From Companilactobacillus nodensis DSM 19682 = JCM 14932 = NBRC 107160 (GTDB taxonomy: Bacteria > Bacillota > Bacilli > Lactobacillales > Lactobacillaceae): a stretch of 64,000 bases of DNA. The DNA is taken from contig NZ_BAMN01000004.1 of the NCBI RefSeq assembly GCF_000615905.1, forward strand, positions 120,842-184,841. Direction: 5' to 3'. Positions 1 through 8,315 of the stretch are shown here, one piece after another. How positions within the stretch are numbered: position 1 is the stretch's first letter; every line of letters begins with the position of its first letter. Both the position numbers and the translations under genes were made by a program. The notes under the pieces were generated by a model that ran no database searches, was not told the origin of the DNA, and saw only the letters and a program-made list of their open reading frames with translations.

Positions 1-214
1 CTCCGTCTTTTTCCTTAGCTATCCCCAGTGCTAACCCAACTGCAAACAACAGTGCAAGTTGCCCCAGAATAGCAGTACCACCTGCTTGTAAGAATTGCGC
101 TAGAGCCCAATTAGCTGGCATCCAGTGTCCAATACCTACAAGAAGGGCTGCTGCTGGTAGAACGGCAACGGGAAGTTGAAGTGAACGTCCCATTCTTTGT
201 AAATATGTTTTCAT
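1..214 (-). CDS. PTS sugar transporter EIIC N-terminus, glucose/N-acetylglucosamine type (partial)
   Basis: The window edge cuts this gene, and only its first 71 codons are present. They begin MKTYLQRMGRSLQLPV, continue through a Pro/Ala-rich first membrane segment (VAVLPAAALLVGIGHW), and reach GLALGIAKEKDG. That pattern is typical of the start of EIIC domains in the glucose/N-acetylglucosamine superfamily of phosphotransferase permeases, which import and phosphorylate sugar at the membrane. The ATG at 212-214 has a GGAGGG ribosome site at 226-231. Three TGGTATACC-type sites upstream resemble NagR/GntR operators, so N-acetylglucosamine is the more likely substrate. This is inference, because the specificity part and any EIIA/EIIB domains lie outside the window. 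Confidence 0.8.
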   Translation of the reverse strand, partial: MKTYLQRMGRSLQLPVAVLPAAALLVGIGHWMPANWALAQFLQAGGTAILGQLALLFAVGLALGIAKEKDG

Positions 215-267
215 TTTTGTGTTTTCCCTCCAAAAATAGCAAAATAAATCAACGAATCCTATATTAA

Positions 268-366
268 TGGTATACCTGCAATATTTCAAGAAAAAATCAT
301 TGTGGTATATACCTATGAAATGATTAGCTATATTTTCATGATTTATATATTAATAATTGGTATACC
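268..366. promoter_or_regulatory. Three NagR/GntR-like operator sites
   Basis: TGGTATACC occurs at 268-276 and 358-366, and the related TGGTATATACC at 303-313. All lie in the gap upstream of the minus-strand EIIC gene. Operators of the GntR-family regulator NagR/DasR (for example ATTGGTATAGACAA-type sites in bacilli) have the same core. The position fits control of the PTS gene. The gap from 215 to 627 holds no gene; the rest of it is the promoter and leader of the P-type ATPase. Confidence 0.5.
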
Positions 367-422
367 CCATTAATGATAATTTTATGCTTCAATATAACAA
401 AATTCTAATATGATTATTAAGA

Positions 423-451
423 TTGACATAATTGCAAATACCTGTTAATTT
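423..451 (+). promoter_or_regulatory. Promoter of the P-type ATPase leader
   Basis: TTGACA at 423-428 is followed after 17 bases by TAATTT at 446-451, with an extending TG at 443-444. It points toward the ATPase gene and would start a transcript near 458, more than 160 bases before the start codon. Confidence 0.55.
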
Positions 452-470
452 ATATATATAATATTTTTAA

Positions 471-572
471 GGAGTGGAACTGGACTGAAAACGAATATCG
501 CAATTATCTCCGGTACTAAAAGTTAATCACGTTTATTTAGGGCGCACTGCTGTTGAGCAACGCGCTTTTTTT
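471..572 (+). promoter_or_regulatory. Structured leader with internal terminator, candidate riboswitch or attenuator
   Basis: The predicted transcript holds GGAG (471-474), which can pair with CTCC (508-511) around a small CGA/TCG hairpin. Farther on, a hairpin at 541-565 with GCGC/GCGC and TGCT/AGCA arms is followed by a run of seven T (566-572). This is a rho-independent terminator placed 56 bases before the ATPase start. An early terminator behind a folded leader is the layout of an attenuator. I cannot assign it to a known class: it lacks the yybP-ykoY and M-box sequence signatures as I know them. Confidence 0.4.
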
Positions 573-627
573 AACCCTATTTTCAAAAAAACAAATAAAT
601 TACATTAATATTGAGGAGAAACAATAA

Positions 628-3289
628 TTGAAAAAGAAATTTTTTCAAATGGGATTAGATGAACTAAAGGAACAAAATAACTTTGAGGATTTCAAACAAG
701 GACTATCTGACACAGAGGCTGCCAAACGATTAGCCGCTGATGGTCCTAACAAACTTGAATCACAAAAGACACCAAAGTGGAAAGTATTCCTGCGCCAATT
801 CAAGAGTATGGTTATCTACGTTTTGATTGCCTCAACGCTGATCACCTTGCTGATGGGACATTATTCAGATTCGATCATTATCGGATTAGTAGTTATCATC
901 AACGCGTTAATTGGATACTATCAAGAGACTAATGCTTCTGATGCGCTAGAAAAAATCAAACAAATGCTCTCGACTGATGCAACTGTCTATCGAGAGGGCC
1001 AACGAAAAGATGTGCCAGCTGAAGAATTAGTTGTCGGCGATCTGGTCTTCTTAGAAGCTGGTGACAATGTCCCTGCCGACCTCAGAATCGTTGATTCTGA
1101 CAACCTAAGGATTCAAGAATCAGCTTTGACTGGTGAAGCCAACTCAGTCGAAAAAATTGCTGAAGGAATCGATGAAGAAACAGTTGCTCTAGCTGACCAG
1201 GACAATATGGCCTTCGCTTCAACTGCCGTTACTAACGGTAGTGGTACCGGATTAGTTGTTGCCACAGCTGCAGAGACAGAAATCGGTAAGATCTCTACTT
1301 CTGTAAGTTCTGTTAAACAACGAAAGACTCCATTAATGACAGTCATCGACAAATTAGGAACGAACACTTCTTACTTCATCGTTGCCGCCTCAGTCGTGAT
1401 CTTCTTAATTGGATTAGTCTTCGACACTTATTCACTATCAGTCCTTGCATTAGCTGTTGTTGCCATGATGGTTGGTGCCATTCCTGAAGGATTACCTGCT
1501 ACTACATCGGTTATTCTTGCCAAAGGTGTTAGTGATATGGCTAAGAATCAAAACACCATCGTCAAAACTTTGCCAGCCGTTGAAACATTAGGTTCAGTTG
1601 ACGTTGTTGCAACTGATAAGACTGGTACACTGACAAAAAATGAAATGACCGTAACGGATATTATGATCGGCAATGAAGAATATCAGGTTAGTGGAATCGG
1701 TTATCGACCAGAGGGACAAATCACCCATAATGGTCAACCCGTCGTGATCGACGAAAAACTTCAGTTACTATTGGAAGCTGGTTATGAAGCCAACGATACC
1801 GACTTAGCTGAAGAAAATGGTCATTGGGTCATCAACGGTGAACCTACTGACGGTGCCTTCCTCACGCTTTATCACAAAGTTGTACCTTATGGTACAGCCG
1901 ATAAATATGAAGAATTAGATATCCTCCCCTTTGACTCTGACTTCCGTTACATGGCCAAATTAGTCAAAGACAAAGATGACAATCGACTATTGTTCGTTAA
2001 AGGTTCACCAGATAAGTTACTAGAAATGGCTCAAAAAAATGACTCCAACTTTGACTATGACAAATGGTTTAACTTAGTCAAACGATTCTCTGAAGAAGGT
2101 AAACGTGTTATCGCCGTTGGTTATGAAAAACAACCTAATACCTTAAACGAGATAACTCATGAGATCATTACTGATGGACTTAACTTCTTAGGATTAGTTG
2201 CCATCATCGATCCGCCTCGTGAAGAAGTTATCGAAGCCCTAAAGGTTATGCGTGCAGCTGGTGTTGAAGTAAAAATGATTACCGGTGATAACGCCATAAC
2301 TGCCAAAACTATTGGTGAGAAACTTGGACTTGCAGAAACGATCCACGCCATTACAGGTCCTGAATGGGATGAGTTGAATGACGAGGAACGTATTCAAGCC
2401 GCTGACAAGAATCAAGTCTTCGCAAGAACTACTCCAAGTAATAAGATTGAAATTATCGAAGCTTTACAAAAAAACAATAAAGTCACTGCCATGACTGGTG
2501 ACGGTGTTAATGACGCCCCGGCCTTGAAACGTTCTGATATTGGTGTTGCCATGGGTATTAAAGGTACTGACGTTGCCAAGGATTCAGCTGATATGGTCTT
2601 AACTGATGATAACTTCGCTACTATATCAACTGCCATTAAAGAAGGCCGTCGAATCTTCGACAATATCAAGAAGAGTATTCTCTACTTACTACCTATTTCG
2701 TCTCCGAAGGTCTGATTGTGGCCTATGCCATCTTGACTAAAAATGAAATTCCACTACACCCGACTCAGTTACTCTGGATCAACATGGTTTCAGCCATTAC
2801 GATCCAATTTGCTTTGATTTTTGAACCAGCTGAAGACGGAATCATGAATCGACCACCACGTAAGACTGGTGCTAAGTTTATGAGTCGACATGACGTATTC
2901 CAAATGGCCTATGTCGCTATACTTATCGCTGGTGTCAGTTTAGTTGTTGACGCCTGGTTAGTCGGTAACGGCGTTAGTCAAACAATCGCAAGTACAACTA
3001 TGGTCAACGTGTTAGTTGTTGGTAAAATATTCTACCTATTCAACATCCGTACACCAAAGCTTGCTCTGTCAAAAGAATTATTCTCCAACATGTATGCCTT
3101 CGTCTTCGTTGGATTAATGATCATATTGCAACTTATCTTGACTTATGTACATTCATGCAAGATATTTTCCATACCGGTTCAATAGGATTACCTGAATGGG
3201 GACTTGCTGTGATCGGTGGAATCATCGTTCTTGCAGTCGCTGAATTCGACAAAATAATCCGATTATTAATGAACAAGAAAGCTGCATAA
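628..3289 (+). pseudogene. Cation-transporting P-type ATPase (two single-base frameshifts)
   Basis: This is a P2-type ATPase that would pump a cation across the membrane at the cost of ATP. Visible motifs are the N-terminal cation-ATPase domain, PEGLP in M4 (about residue 286), the phosphorylation motif DKTGTLT with Asp330, and TGDGVND (about 623). A TTG start at 628 fits GAGGAG at 613-618. The frame breaks twice. One T is missing near 2701, where repair gives LLPISFSEGLIVAYA. One C is missing near 3150, where repair gives TYVPFMQDIF and carries the frame to TAA at 3287-3289, for about 887 residues. M6 (LLWINMVSAIT) lacks the N..TD ligands of SERCA-type calcium pumps, so the ion is uncertain. 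Both breaks look like dropped bases. Confidence 0.8.
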
Positions 3290-3290
3290 T

Positions 3291-3327
3291 AAAAGACGCC
3301 CCAGCCATTTGGCTGGAGCGTCTTTTT
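3291..3327 (+). terminator. Terminator after the P-type ATPase
   Basis: Arms GACGC-CCAGCC and GGCTGG-GCGTC (about 3295-3321) enclose a four-base loop and end in TTTTT. The A-run on the other side makes it usable for the convergent response regulator gene too. Confidence 0.8.
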
Positions 3328-4060
3328 ATTGTGTCGCAACTAATGGATAGTCATTATCCAAAATATAACCAAAGCCGCGAACCGTCTTGATCCATGTTGG
3401 TGAAGAAGGATTCTCTTCTAGCTTGTCCCGTAAGTGACTAATATGAATATCGATCGTACGACTTGACCCTGCTGCATCGTAGCCCCAAACACCAGATAAT
3501 AATTGTTCTCGGCTTAGAACTTGCCCACGATGTTGCATCAGATACCACAAAAGGCTGAATTCCTTAGGCGTAAGCCCCAGATCCATTCCTTCATGAGATA
3601 CCCTAAAGTGTTTCAAATCTATCGATAGATCATGACACTGGACAGTGTGCTTAACATCTTTGGCAATTTTTTTCTTAGCTTGATTAACGGCAAACTTGTC
3701 ATAGACCCAAAACAATTGTTTGAACTTCGAAATCAGTTCTGGATATGATAATGGTTCTACTAAATAGGCGTCAACATTAATATCGTAAAATAATTTACAC
3801 TCGTCTTTTTTTCTTGTTGGAGATAAGACAACGATGGGACCATCGATCTTGTCACGTATTTCTTTTAGAGTGTTCAATGATGTCTTTAAATCGGTTGTCG
3901 CTAAGTCCCAGATCAGGCCAGATACATCGTCATCATTTACCATTTCAACAGTCTTCTCAGGTGTTGTCATATTGTGAATGAACCAGCCCTGACTGTTACA
4001 ATAGCTATTCATTTCAATGAATAATGGCAGATTTTTACTTAATAATACCAATGGTCGCAT
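3326..4060 (-). CDS. Orphan OmpR/PhoB-family response regulator with degenerate receiver
   Basis: The protein has 244 residues: an N-terminal receiver-like domain (about 1-120) and a C-terminal winged helix (about 150-238). The DNA-binding part carries LTPKEFSLLWYL, RTIDIHISHLR and the RGFGYIL end, all typical of OmpR/PhoB members. The receiver is atypical. The acidic pair of the usual start (IVDDE) reads LLSKN, and the conserved Lys before Pro is Glu102 (VEPL), although an Asp sits at 52 (IWDL). Phosphorylation may therefore be absent or altered. No histidine kinase gene is beside it. It is divergent from pstS, so a role in phosphate control is likely from context. ATG at 4058-4060 has an upstream GAGG. 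Confidence 0.8.
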   Translation of the reverse strand: MRPLVLLSKNLPLFIEMNSYCNSQGWFIHNMTTPEKTVEMVNDDDVSGLIWDLATTDLKTSLNTLKEIRDKIDGPIVVLSPTRKKDECKLFYDINVDAYLVEPLSYPELISKFKQLFWVYDKFAVNQAKKKIAKDVKHTVQCHDLSIDLKHFRVSHEGMDLGLTPKEFSLLWYLMQHRGQVLSREQLLSGVWGYDAAGSSRTIDIHISHLRDKLEENPSSPTWIKTVRGFGYILDNDYPLVATQ

Positions 4061-4252
4061 AGATCCAACCTCTTTCCGCTCATAAATATTGCGTCTTCCC
4101 TTTATGTAACATGATTATAACTTATAATCAGATGGCCGTAATCTATTTTGCATAAAATGCACATTCTATTTTGATATAGACCAATACAAATAGAATAATC
4201 GTCCGTTCAGGCAATTTCAAACAAATTTGTTTATACATCCATTATAAAAATA

Positions 4253-4302
4253 TAAATACAATATTTACACAATCTTTACAAACAACAAACAAGTTTTATA
4301 CA
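4253..4302 (+). promoter_or_regulatory. Pho-box-like direct repeats upstream of pstS
   Basis: TTTACA occurs at 4264-4269 and 4275-4280, exactly 11 bases apart, the spacing of PhoP direct repeats in Gram-positive bacteria. A weaker TTATACA follows near 4296-4302. The stretch CAATCTTTACA (4270-4280) recurs exactly, in the same orientation to the gene, twice upstream of phnD. The 295-base gap between the divergent regulator and pstS otherwise holds only AT-rich promoter-like sequence. Confidence 0.5.
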
Positions 4303-4355
4303 TCATCGAGTTATATTTGCATCATGTACTAAATATTGTTAGTAAGGGGTTAGTT

Positions 4356-5249
4356 ATGAAAAAGAAAAATATCATTTCTGCGATCCTTTTATTCGGTGCT
4401 TTCATTGCCGTTTTAACTGGATGCAGCAACAATAGCAAGAGTAGTTCTAGTTCATCAGATTCCAGCGCTTCAGGTAAAATCACTGCGGTCGGATCAACGG
4501 CACTACAACCTTTAGTAGAAAAAGCTGCAAGCAATTTCCAAAAAGACAATAGTAAAATCAGCATCACCGTTCAAGGTGGAGGTTCTGGTACAGGTCTTAG
4601 CCAAGTACAAGACGGATCAGTTGCCCTTGGTAACTCTGATATCTTTGCAGAATCAAAAGACGGTATCGATGCTAAGAAGCTTGTCGATCACAAGGTGGCT
4701 GTAGTTGGTATGGCTCCAGTTGTTAACAAAGAAACAGGCGTTAAAAACCTAACAATGGATCAATTGAAGAAGATCTTCACAGGCAAAATCACTAACTGGA
4801 AAGATGTTGGTGGTAAGGATCAAGAAATAACAGTTGTTAACCGTGCCGAAGGTAGTGGTACTCGTGCAACATTCGAAGACGCCGTTCTCGGTGGCGACAA
4901 AGCTGTTAAATCACAAGAACAAGATTCAAATGGTACTGTTCAAAAAATTGTTGAAAGTACACCGGGTGCTATCAGTTATCTAGCATTCTCATACATCAAC
5001 GACAAAGTACAAGCTGTATCAATCAACGATGTTAAACCTACAGATACAAATGTTGAAACAAATGATTGGCCTATCTGGTCATATGAACATATGTATACAA
5101 AGGGTGAAGCTAAAGATGCCACAGCTAAATTCTTGAAATACATGGACTCAAGTGCAGTTCAAAAAGGCCTTGTTGGTAAGATGGGATACATCAGTATTCA
5201 TGACATGAAAGTTCAAAAAGATGCCAAAGGTACTGTTTCAAACAAATAA
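4356..5249 (+). CDS. pstS: Phosphate ABC transporter substrate-binding lipoprotein PstS
   Basis: PstS captures phosphate outside the cell for the PstCAB transporter. The protein has 297 residues with a lipoprotein signal: charged MKKKN, a hydrophobic core, and lipobox LTGC with Cys23. A Ser-rich tether follows. The phosphate-binding segments GSTALQPL, GGGSGTGL and NRAEGSGTR are present. I start at ATG 4356, preceded by AAGGGG, because this gives a proper signal peptide; the upstream TTG at 4317 would add 13 unlikely residues. It is the first gene of pstSCAB and has its own terminator behind it, which would allow more PstS than membrane subunits. Confidence 0.95.
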   Translation: MKKKNIISAILLFGAFIAVLTGCSNNSKSSSSSSDSSASGKITAVGSTALQPLVEKAASNFQKDNSKISITVQGGGSGTGLSQVQDGSVALGNSDIFAESKDGIDAKKLVDHKVAVVGMAPVVNKETGVKNLTMDQLKKIFTGKITNWKDVGGKDQEITVVNRAEGSGTRATFEDAVLGGDKAVKSQEQDSNGTVQKIVESTPGAISYLAFSYINDKVQAVSINDVKPTDTNVETNDWPIWSYEHMYTKGEAKDATAKFLKYMDSSAVQKGLVGKMGYISIHDMKVQKDAKGTVSNK

Positions 5250-5255
5250 TTCTGA

Positions 5256-5299
5256 GGGGCTTTGACTTGTAGCATCGCTGACGGTCAAAGTCCCTTTTT
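5256..5299 (+). terminator. Terminator between pstS and pstC
   Basis: GGGGCTTTGAC (5256-5266) pairs with GTCAAAGTCCC (5284-5294), followed by five T. It probably lets only part of the transcription continue into pstCAB. Confidence 0.75.
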
Positions 5300-5331
5300 C
5301 ATGTCTCAATTTATAGGAGGCTCTAAATGTT

Positions 5332-6261
5332 ATGGATGAAATTCAACGTAAATTACAGCAAAATTCAAAGGCCACCCGAGAGGACCATCTAGGTAGAACC
5401 ATCTGTTATATCTGTATTGGTCTGATCATCGCATTGGTGACTTGTATTTTATATTTTATCGCTTCAAAAGGAATAGCCACATTCACTAAGGATCACGTCA
5501 ACGTGTGGCAATTCTTAACTACTTCTAACTGGGAACCAACCAGCATGGACAGCAAGGGAAGACCAATGGTCGGTGCACTTCCAATGATCGTTACTTCATT
5601 CAGTGTTACCCTTTTGGCTGCCTTAGTAGCAACACCATTCGCTATCGGTGTTGCTATCTTCATGACAGAGATATCTGCTAAACGTGGTGCCAAATTACTG
5701 CAACCAGTTATCGAATTGTTAGTCGGAATCCCTTCAGTTGTTTATGGATTCATCGGACTTTCACTGATTGTTCCATTCATCAGACATATCTTCGGTGGTA
5801 CAGGATTTGGTATTCTATCTGGTACGTTAGTATTATTTGTAATGGTATTACCTACCATTACATCTTTAACCGTCGATAGTCTCAAGGCTGTTCCCATGCA
5901 TTATCGTCAGGCTTCACTAGCGCTTGGAGCGACTAGATGGCAAACCATTTACAAAGTTATTTTGCGATCAGCGACTCCCGGTATCTTAACAGCTATCATC
6001 TTCGGTATGGCTCGTGCCTTCGGTGAAGCATTGGCCGTGCAGATGGTTATCGGTAATGCCATCCTGATGCCTAAGAACCTAGTTTCTCCAGCATCAACCT
6101 TGACTAGTAAACTAACTACCGATATTGGTAATACCGTTATGGGGACTCTCCCAAATGATGCGTTATGGTCATTAGCCTTGATCCTCTTACTAATGTCACT
6201 CTTCTTTAACATGTTAGTAAGATTCATCGGAAAGAGAGGTAATATCAAAAATGCATCCTAA
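5332..6261 (+). CDS. pstC: Phosphate ABC transporter permease PstC
   Basis: PstC is one of the two membrane subunits of the high-affinity phosphate importer. The 309 residues hold about six membrane segments, the first at about 25-47 (ICIGLIIALVTCILYF). The conserved cytoplasmic loop GATRWQTIYKVILRSATPG and the following FGMARAFGEALAVQMV are characteristic of PstC. The ATG at 5332 is preceded by AGGAGG at 5315-5320; the ATG at 5327 is out of frame. The stop overlaps pstA by 11 bases, which suggests translational coupling. Confidence 0.93.
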   Translation: MDEIQRKLQQNSKATREDHLGRTICYICIGLIIALVTCILYFIASKGIATFTKDHVNVWQFLTTSNWEPTSMDSKGRPMVGALPMIVTSFSVTLLAALVATPFAIGVAIFMTEISAKRGAKLLQPVIELLVGIPSVVYGFIGLSLIVPFIRHIFGGTGFGILSGTLVLFVMVLPTITSLTVDSLKAVPMHYRQASLALGATRWQTIYKVILRSATPGILTAIIFGMARAFGEALAVQMVIGNAILMPKNLVSPASTLTSKLTTDIGNTVMGTLPNDALWSLALILLLMSLFFNMLVRFIGKRGNIKNAS

Positions 6262-7137
6262 ACGTACAGATAAAATAGCCACAGGAATTATCTATGCAGT
6301 TGTTGCAACTGTGGTCGCTATTCTAGTATTTTTGATCGGATATATTTTATACAACGGAGTACCCGACATAACTTGGCACTTCTTAACATCCCAAGCACAA
6401 TCATTCAGTGCTGGAGGTGGTATCCGAGATCAACTATTCAATTCGCTCTATCTATTAGTATTAACACTGATAATTTCATTTCCAATTGCTATGGGGCCGG
6501 CATTTACTTAGCTGAGTACGCCAAGGACAATTGGATAACTGATGTCATTCGTACATCAATCGAAGTATTGAGTTCATTACCTTCCGTTGTTGTCGGATTA
6601 TTCGGTTACTTACTATTGGTTAATCAACTAAACATGGGATTCTCGATTCTATCAGGTGCCATCGCCTTAACATTCTTCAATTTACCATTGCTTACTAGAA
6701 ATATTGAAGAATCACTCAATAGTGTTCCTGATCTACAAAAAGAAGCTGGGATCTCTTTAGGACTTTCTGACTGGAAAACTATCACTAAGATTATCGTTCC
6801 TGAGGGATTACCTGGTATCTTAACCGGTGTGATTCTCAGTTCCGGACGTGTCTTCGGTGAAGCTGCTGCCTTGATCTATACAGCCGGTCAAAGTGCTCCT
6901 TCAGTTTCATATACAAATTGGAACATCTTCAATGCCAACAGTTTCCTCAATCCAATGCGCCCCGCCGAAACATTAGCAGTCCACATTTGGAAGGTTAACA
7001 CCGAGGCTGTTACTCCTGATGCCCATGCGATTTCTAGCGGTTCATCTGCTGTATTGATCATCGTCATCTTGATCTTCAATCTAGGTGCCAGATTCATTGG
7101 TAACCACATCTACAAAAAAATGACCGCAGCAAAGTGA
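6251..7137 (+). pseudogene. pstA: Phosphate ABC transporter permease PstA (single-base frameshift)
   Basis: PstA is the second membrane subunit of the phosphate importer and pairs with PstC. The start ATG at 6251 lies inside the end of pstC. The reading frame breaks at the G-run 6493-6496. With a fifth G the text becomes MGAGIYLAEYAKDN and continues to TGA at 7137, giving about 295 residues of normal PstA. The conserved loop LGLSDWKTITKIIVPEGLPG and the SSGRVFGEAAALIYTAG region are intact. A real loss of pstA would disable the whole operon, yet pstS, pstC and pstB are well kept, so I think one G was dropped in sequencing. Confidence 0.88.
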
Positions 7138-7146
7138 GGTATTACT

Positions 7147-7941
7147 TTGAAAACATATGATTTTAATGACAAATATATCATCGACTTAAAGTCAGAAATG
7201 GCAATTGAAACTGATAATATTCAAGTTTCATATGGTAAAAATCAAGCCATTTTTGATACTAGCTTAAAGTTCCCCCGCTTCAAAATAATTTCTCTTATTG
7301 GTGCATCAGGATCAGGTAAATCTACCTATCTTAGATGTCTCAATCGTATGAACGATAAAATTGCGACGGTTGATGGCAAAATCATGTATCGTAATGTCGA
7401 TATCAATGATCCTAAGACTAACGTTTATGAAGTACGCAAACACATCGGTATGGTGTTCCAGCGTCCTAATCCATTCGCCAAATCAATTCGTGAGAATATT
7501 CTCTTCGCACTCAAAGAGAATGGTATCCATGACAAAAACGAATTGGAAGAACGACTTGAGATGAGTCTACAAGATGCAGCGCTTTGGGAAGAAGTAAAAG
7601 ACGAATTGGATACTAGTGCCTTAGCTCTATCTGGTGGTCAACAACAACGTTTGTGCATCGCTAGATCAATTGCCATGAAGCCAGATGTTCTATTACTAGA
7701 TGAACCAGCGAGTGCGCTTGATCCTATCTCAACTTCTAAAATCGAAGATACAGTTCAATTGCTAAGTAAGAACTTGACCGTTATCATCGTGACTCATAAT
7801 ATGCAACAAGCATCCCGTATCAGTGACTACACTGCTTTCTTCCATATGGGACATATTATTGAATATAACGAAACTCGAAAGATTTTCACCAAGCCCAAAA
7901 TAAAAGCCACCGATGATTACATCTCCGGTGACTTCGGATAA
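7147..7941 (+). CDS. pstB: Phosphate ABC transporter ATP-binding protein PstB
   Basis: PstB is the ATPase that drives PstCA. It shows Walker A GASGSGKST (52-60), the ABC signature LSGGQQQR, Walker B VLLLDEPASALDP and the switch His in VTHN. Length (264) is normal apart from a slightly long N-terminus. The start is TTG at 7147, with GAGGT at 7135-7139 overlapping the pstA stop region. Only one pstB is present and no phoU follows; many lactobacilli carry two pstB genes and phoU. A strong terminator closes the operon. Confidence 0.93.
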   Translation: MKTYDFNDKYIIDLKSEMAIETDNIQVSYGKNQAIFDTSLKFPRFKIISLIGASGSGKSTYLRCLNRMNDKIATVDGKIMYRNVDINDPKTNVYEVRKHIGMVFQRPNPFAKSIRENILFALKENGIHDKNELEERLEMSLQDAALWEEVKDELDTSALALSGGQQQRLCIARSIAMKPDVLLLDEPASALDPISTSKIEDTVQLLSKNLTVIIVTHNMQQASRISDYTAFFHMGHIIEYNETRKIFTKPKIKATDDYISGDFG

Positions 7942-7942
7942 C

Positions 7943-7981
7943 AAAAAAAGTCGCGTGATTAAAAAATCACACGACTTTTTT
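7943..7981. terminator. Bidirectional terminator after pstB
   Basis: AAAAAGTCGCGTGATT and AATCACACGACTTTTT form a stem of about 15 pairs around a short A-rich loop, with T-runs on both strands. It serves the pst operon and the convergent small gene. Confidence 0.8.
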
Positions 7982-8258
7982 AGTGTCTTAAAACTAATCT
8001 ATATTCATCTTCATTTTTAGTTTCTTTAATATGATACTTATTGGCAATTATACGACGCAAGTTATCAAGTTGCTTAGTACTGGAACTTCTAAACATTCTT
8101 GTAAACTTAGCTAATGGATTAGGCTTCACTTCTACATCAACATCTTTGGTGGAATACAGAACTGAGCGACAAATCTCATAGGCTTCGCCGATTACATAAA
8201 TATTATTTTGACGAGAATAGACTAATTCGAATAATTCTGTTTGATCTGAGACCTTCAT
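7980..8258 (-). CDS. Hypothetical 92-residue protein
   Basis: I do not recognise this family. The protein is soluble and charged, without membrane segment or signal. The middle KPNPLAKFTRMFRSSS is basic, and the C-terminus (KYHIKETKNEDEYRLVLRH) is hydrophilic. The ATG at 8256-8258 has AGGAG ten bases upstream. It lies downstream of and on the same strand as pyruvate oxidase, about 57 bases away, and shares the terminator of the pst operon. Coding confidence rests on the clean ribosome site, the open frame and the tight fit to the terminator. Confidence 0.65.
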   Translation of the reverse strand: MKVSDQTELFELVYSRQNNIYVIGEAYEICRSVLYSTKDVDVEVKPNPLAKFTRMFRSSSTKQLDNLRRIIANKYHIKETKNEDEYRLVLRH

Positions 8259-8315
8259 AATTTAACCACTCCTAGTGACTTTATTATGCCATAACACGGC
8301 CTCATGTACTACATC

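Noticed and set aside
471..572. yybP-ykoY manganese or M-box magnesium riboswitch
   Set aside because: The conserved aptamer sequences of both classes, as I know them, are not present. Only the terminator layout fits.
628..3289. Programmed ribosomal frameshifting in the P-type ATPase
   Set aside because: No slippery heptamer or downstream structure was seen, and the same kind of one-base loss occurs in five unrelated genes.
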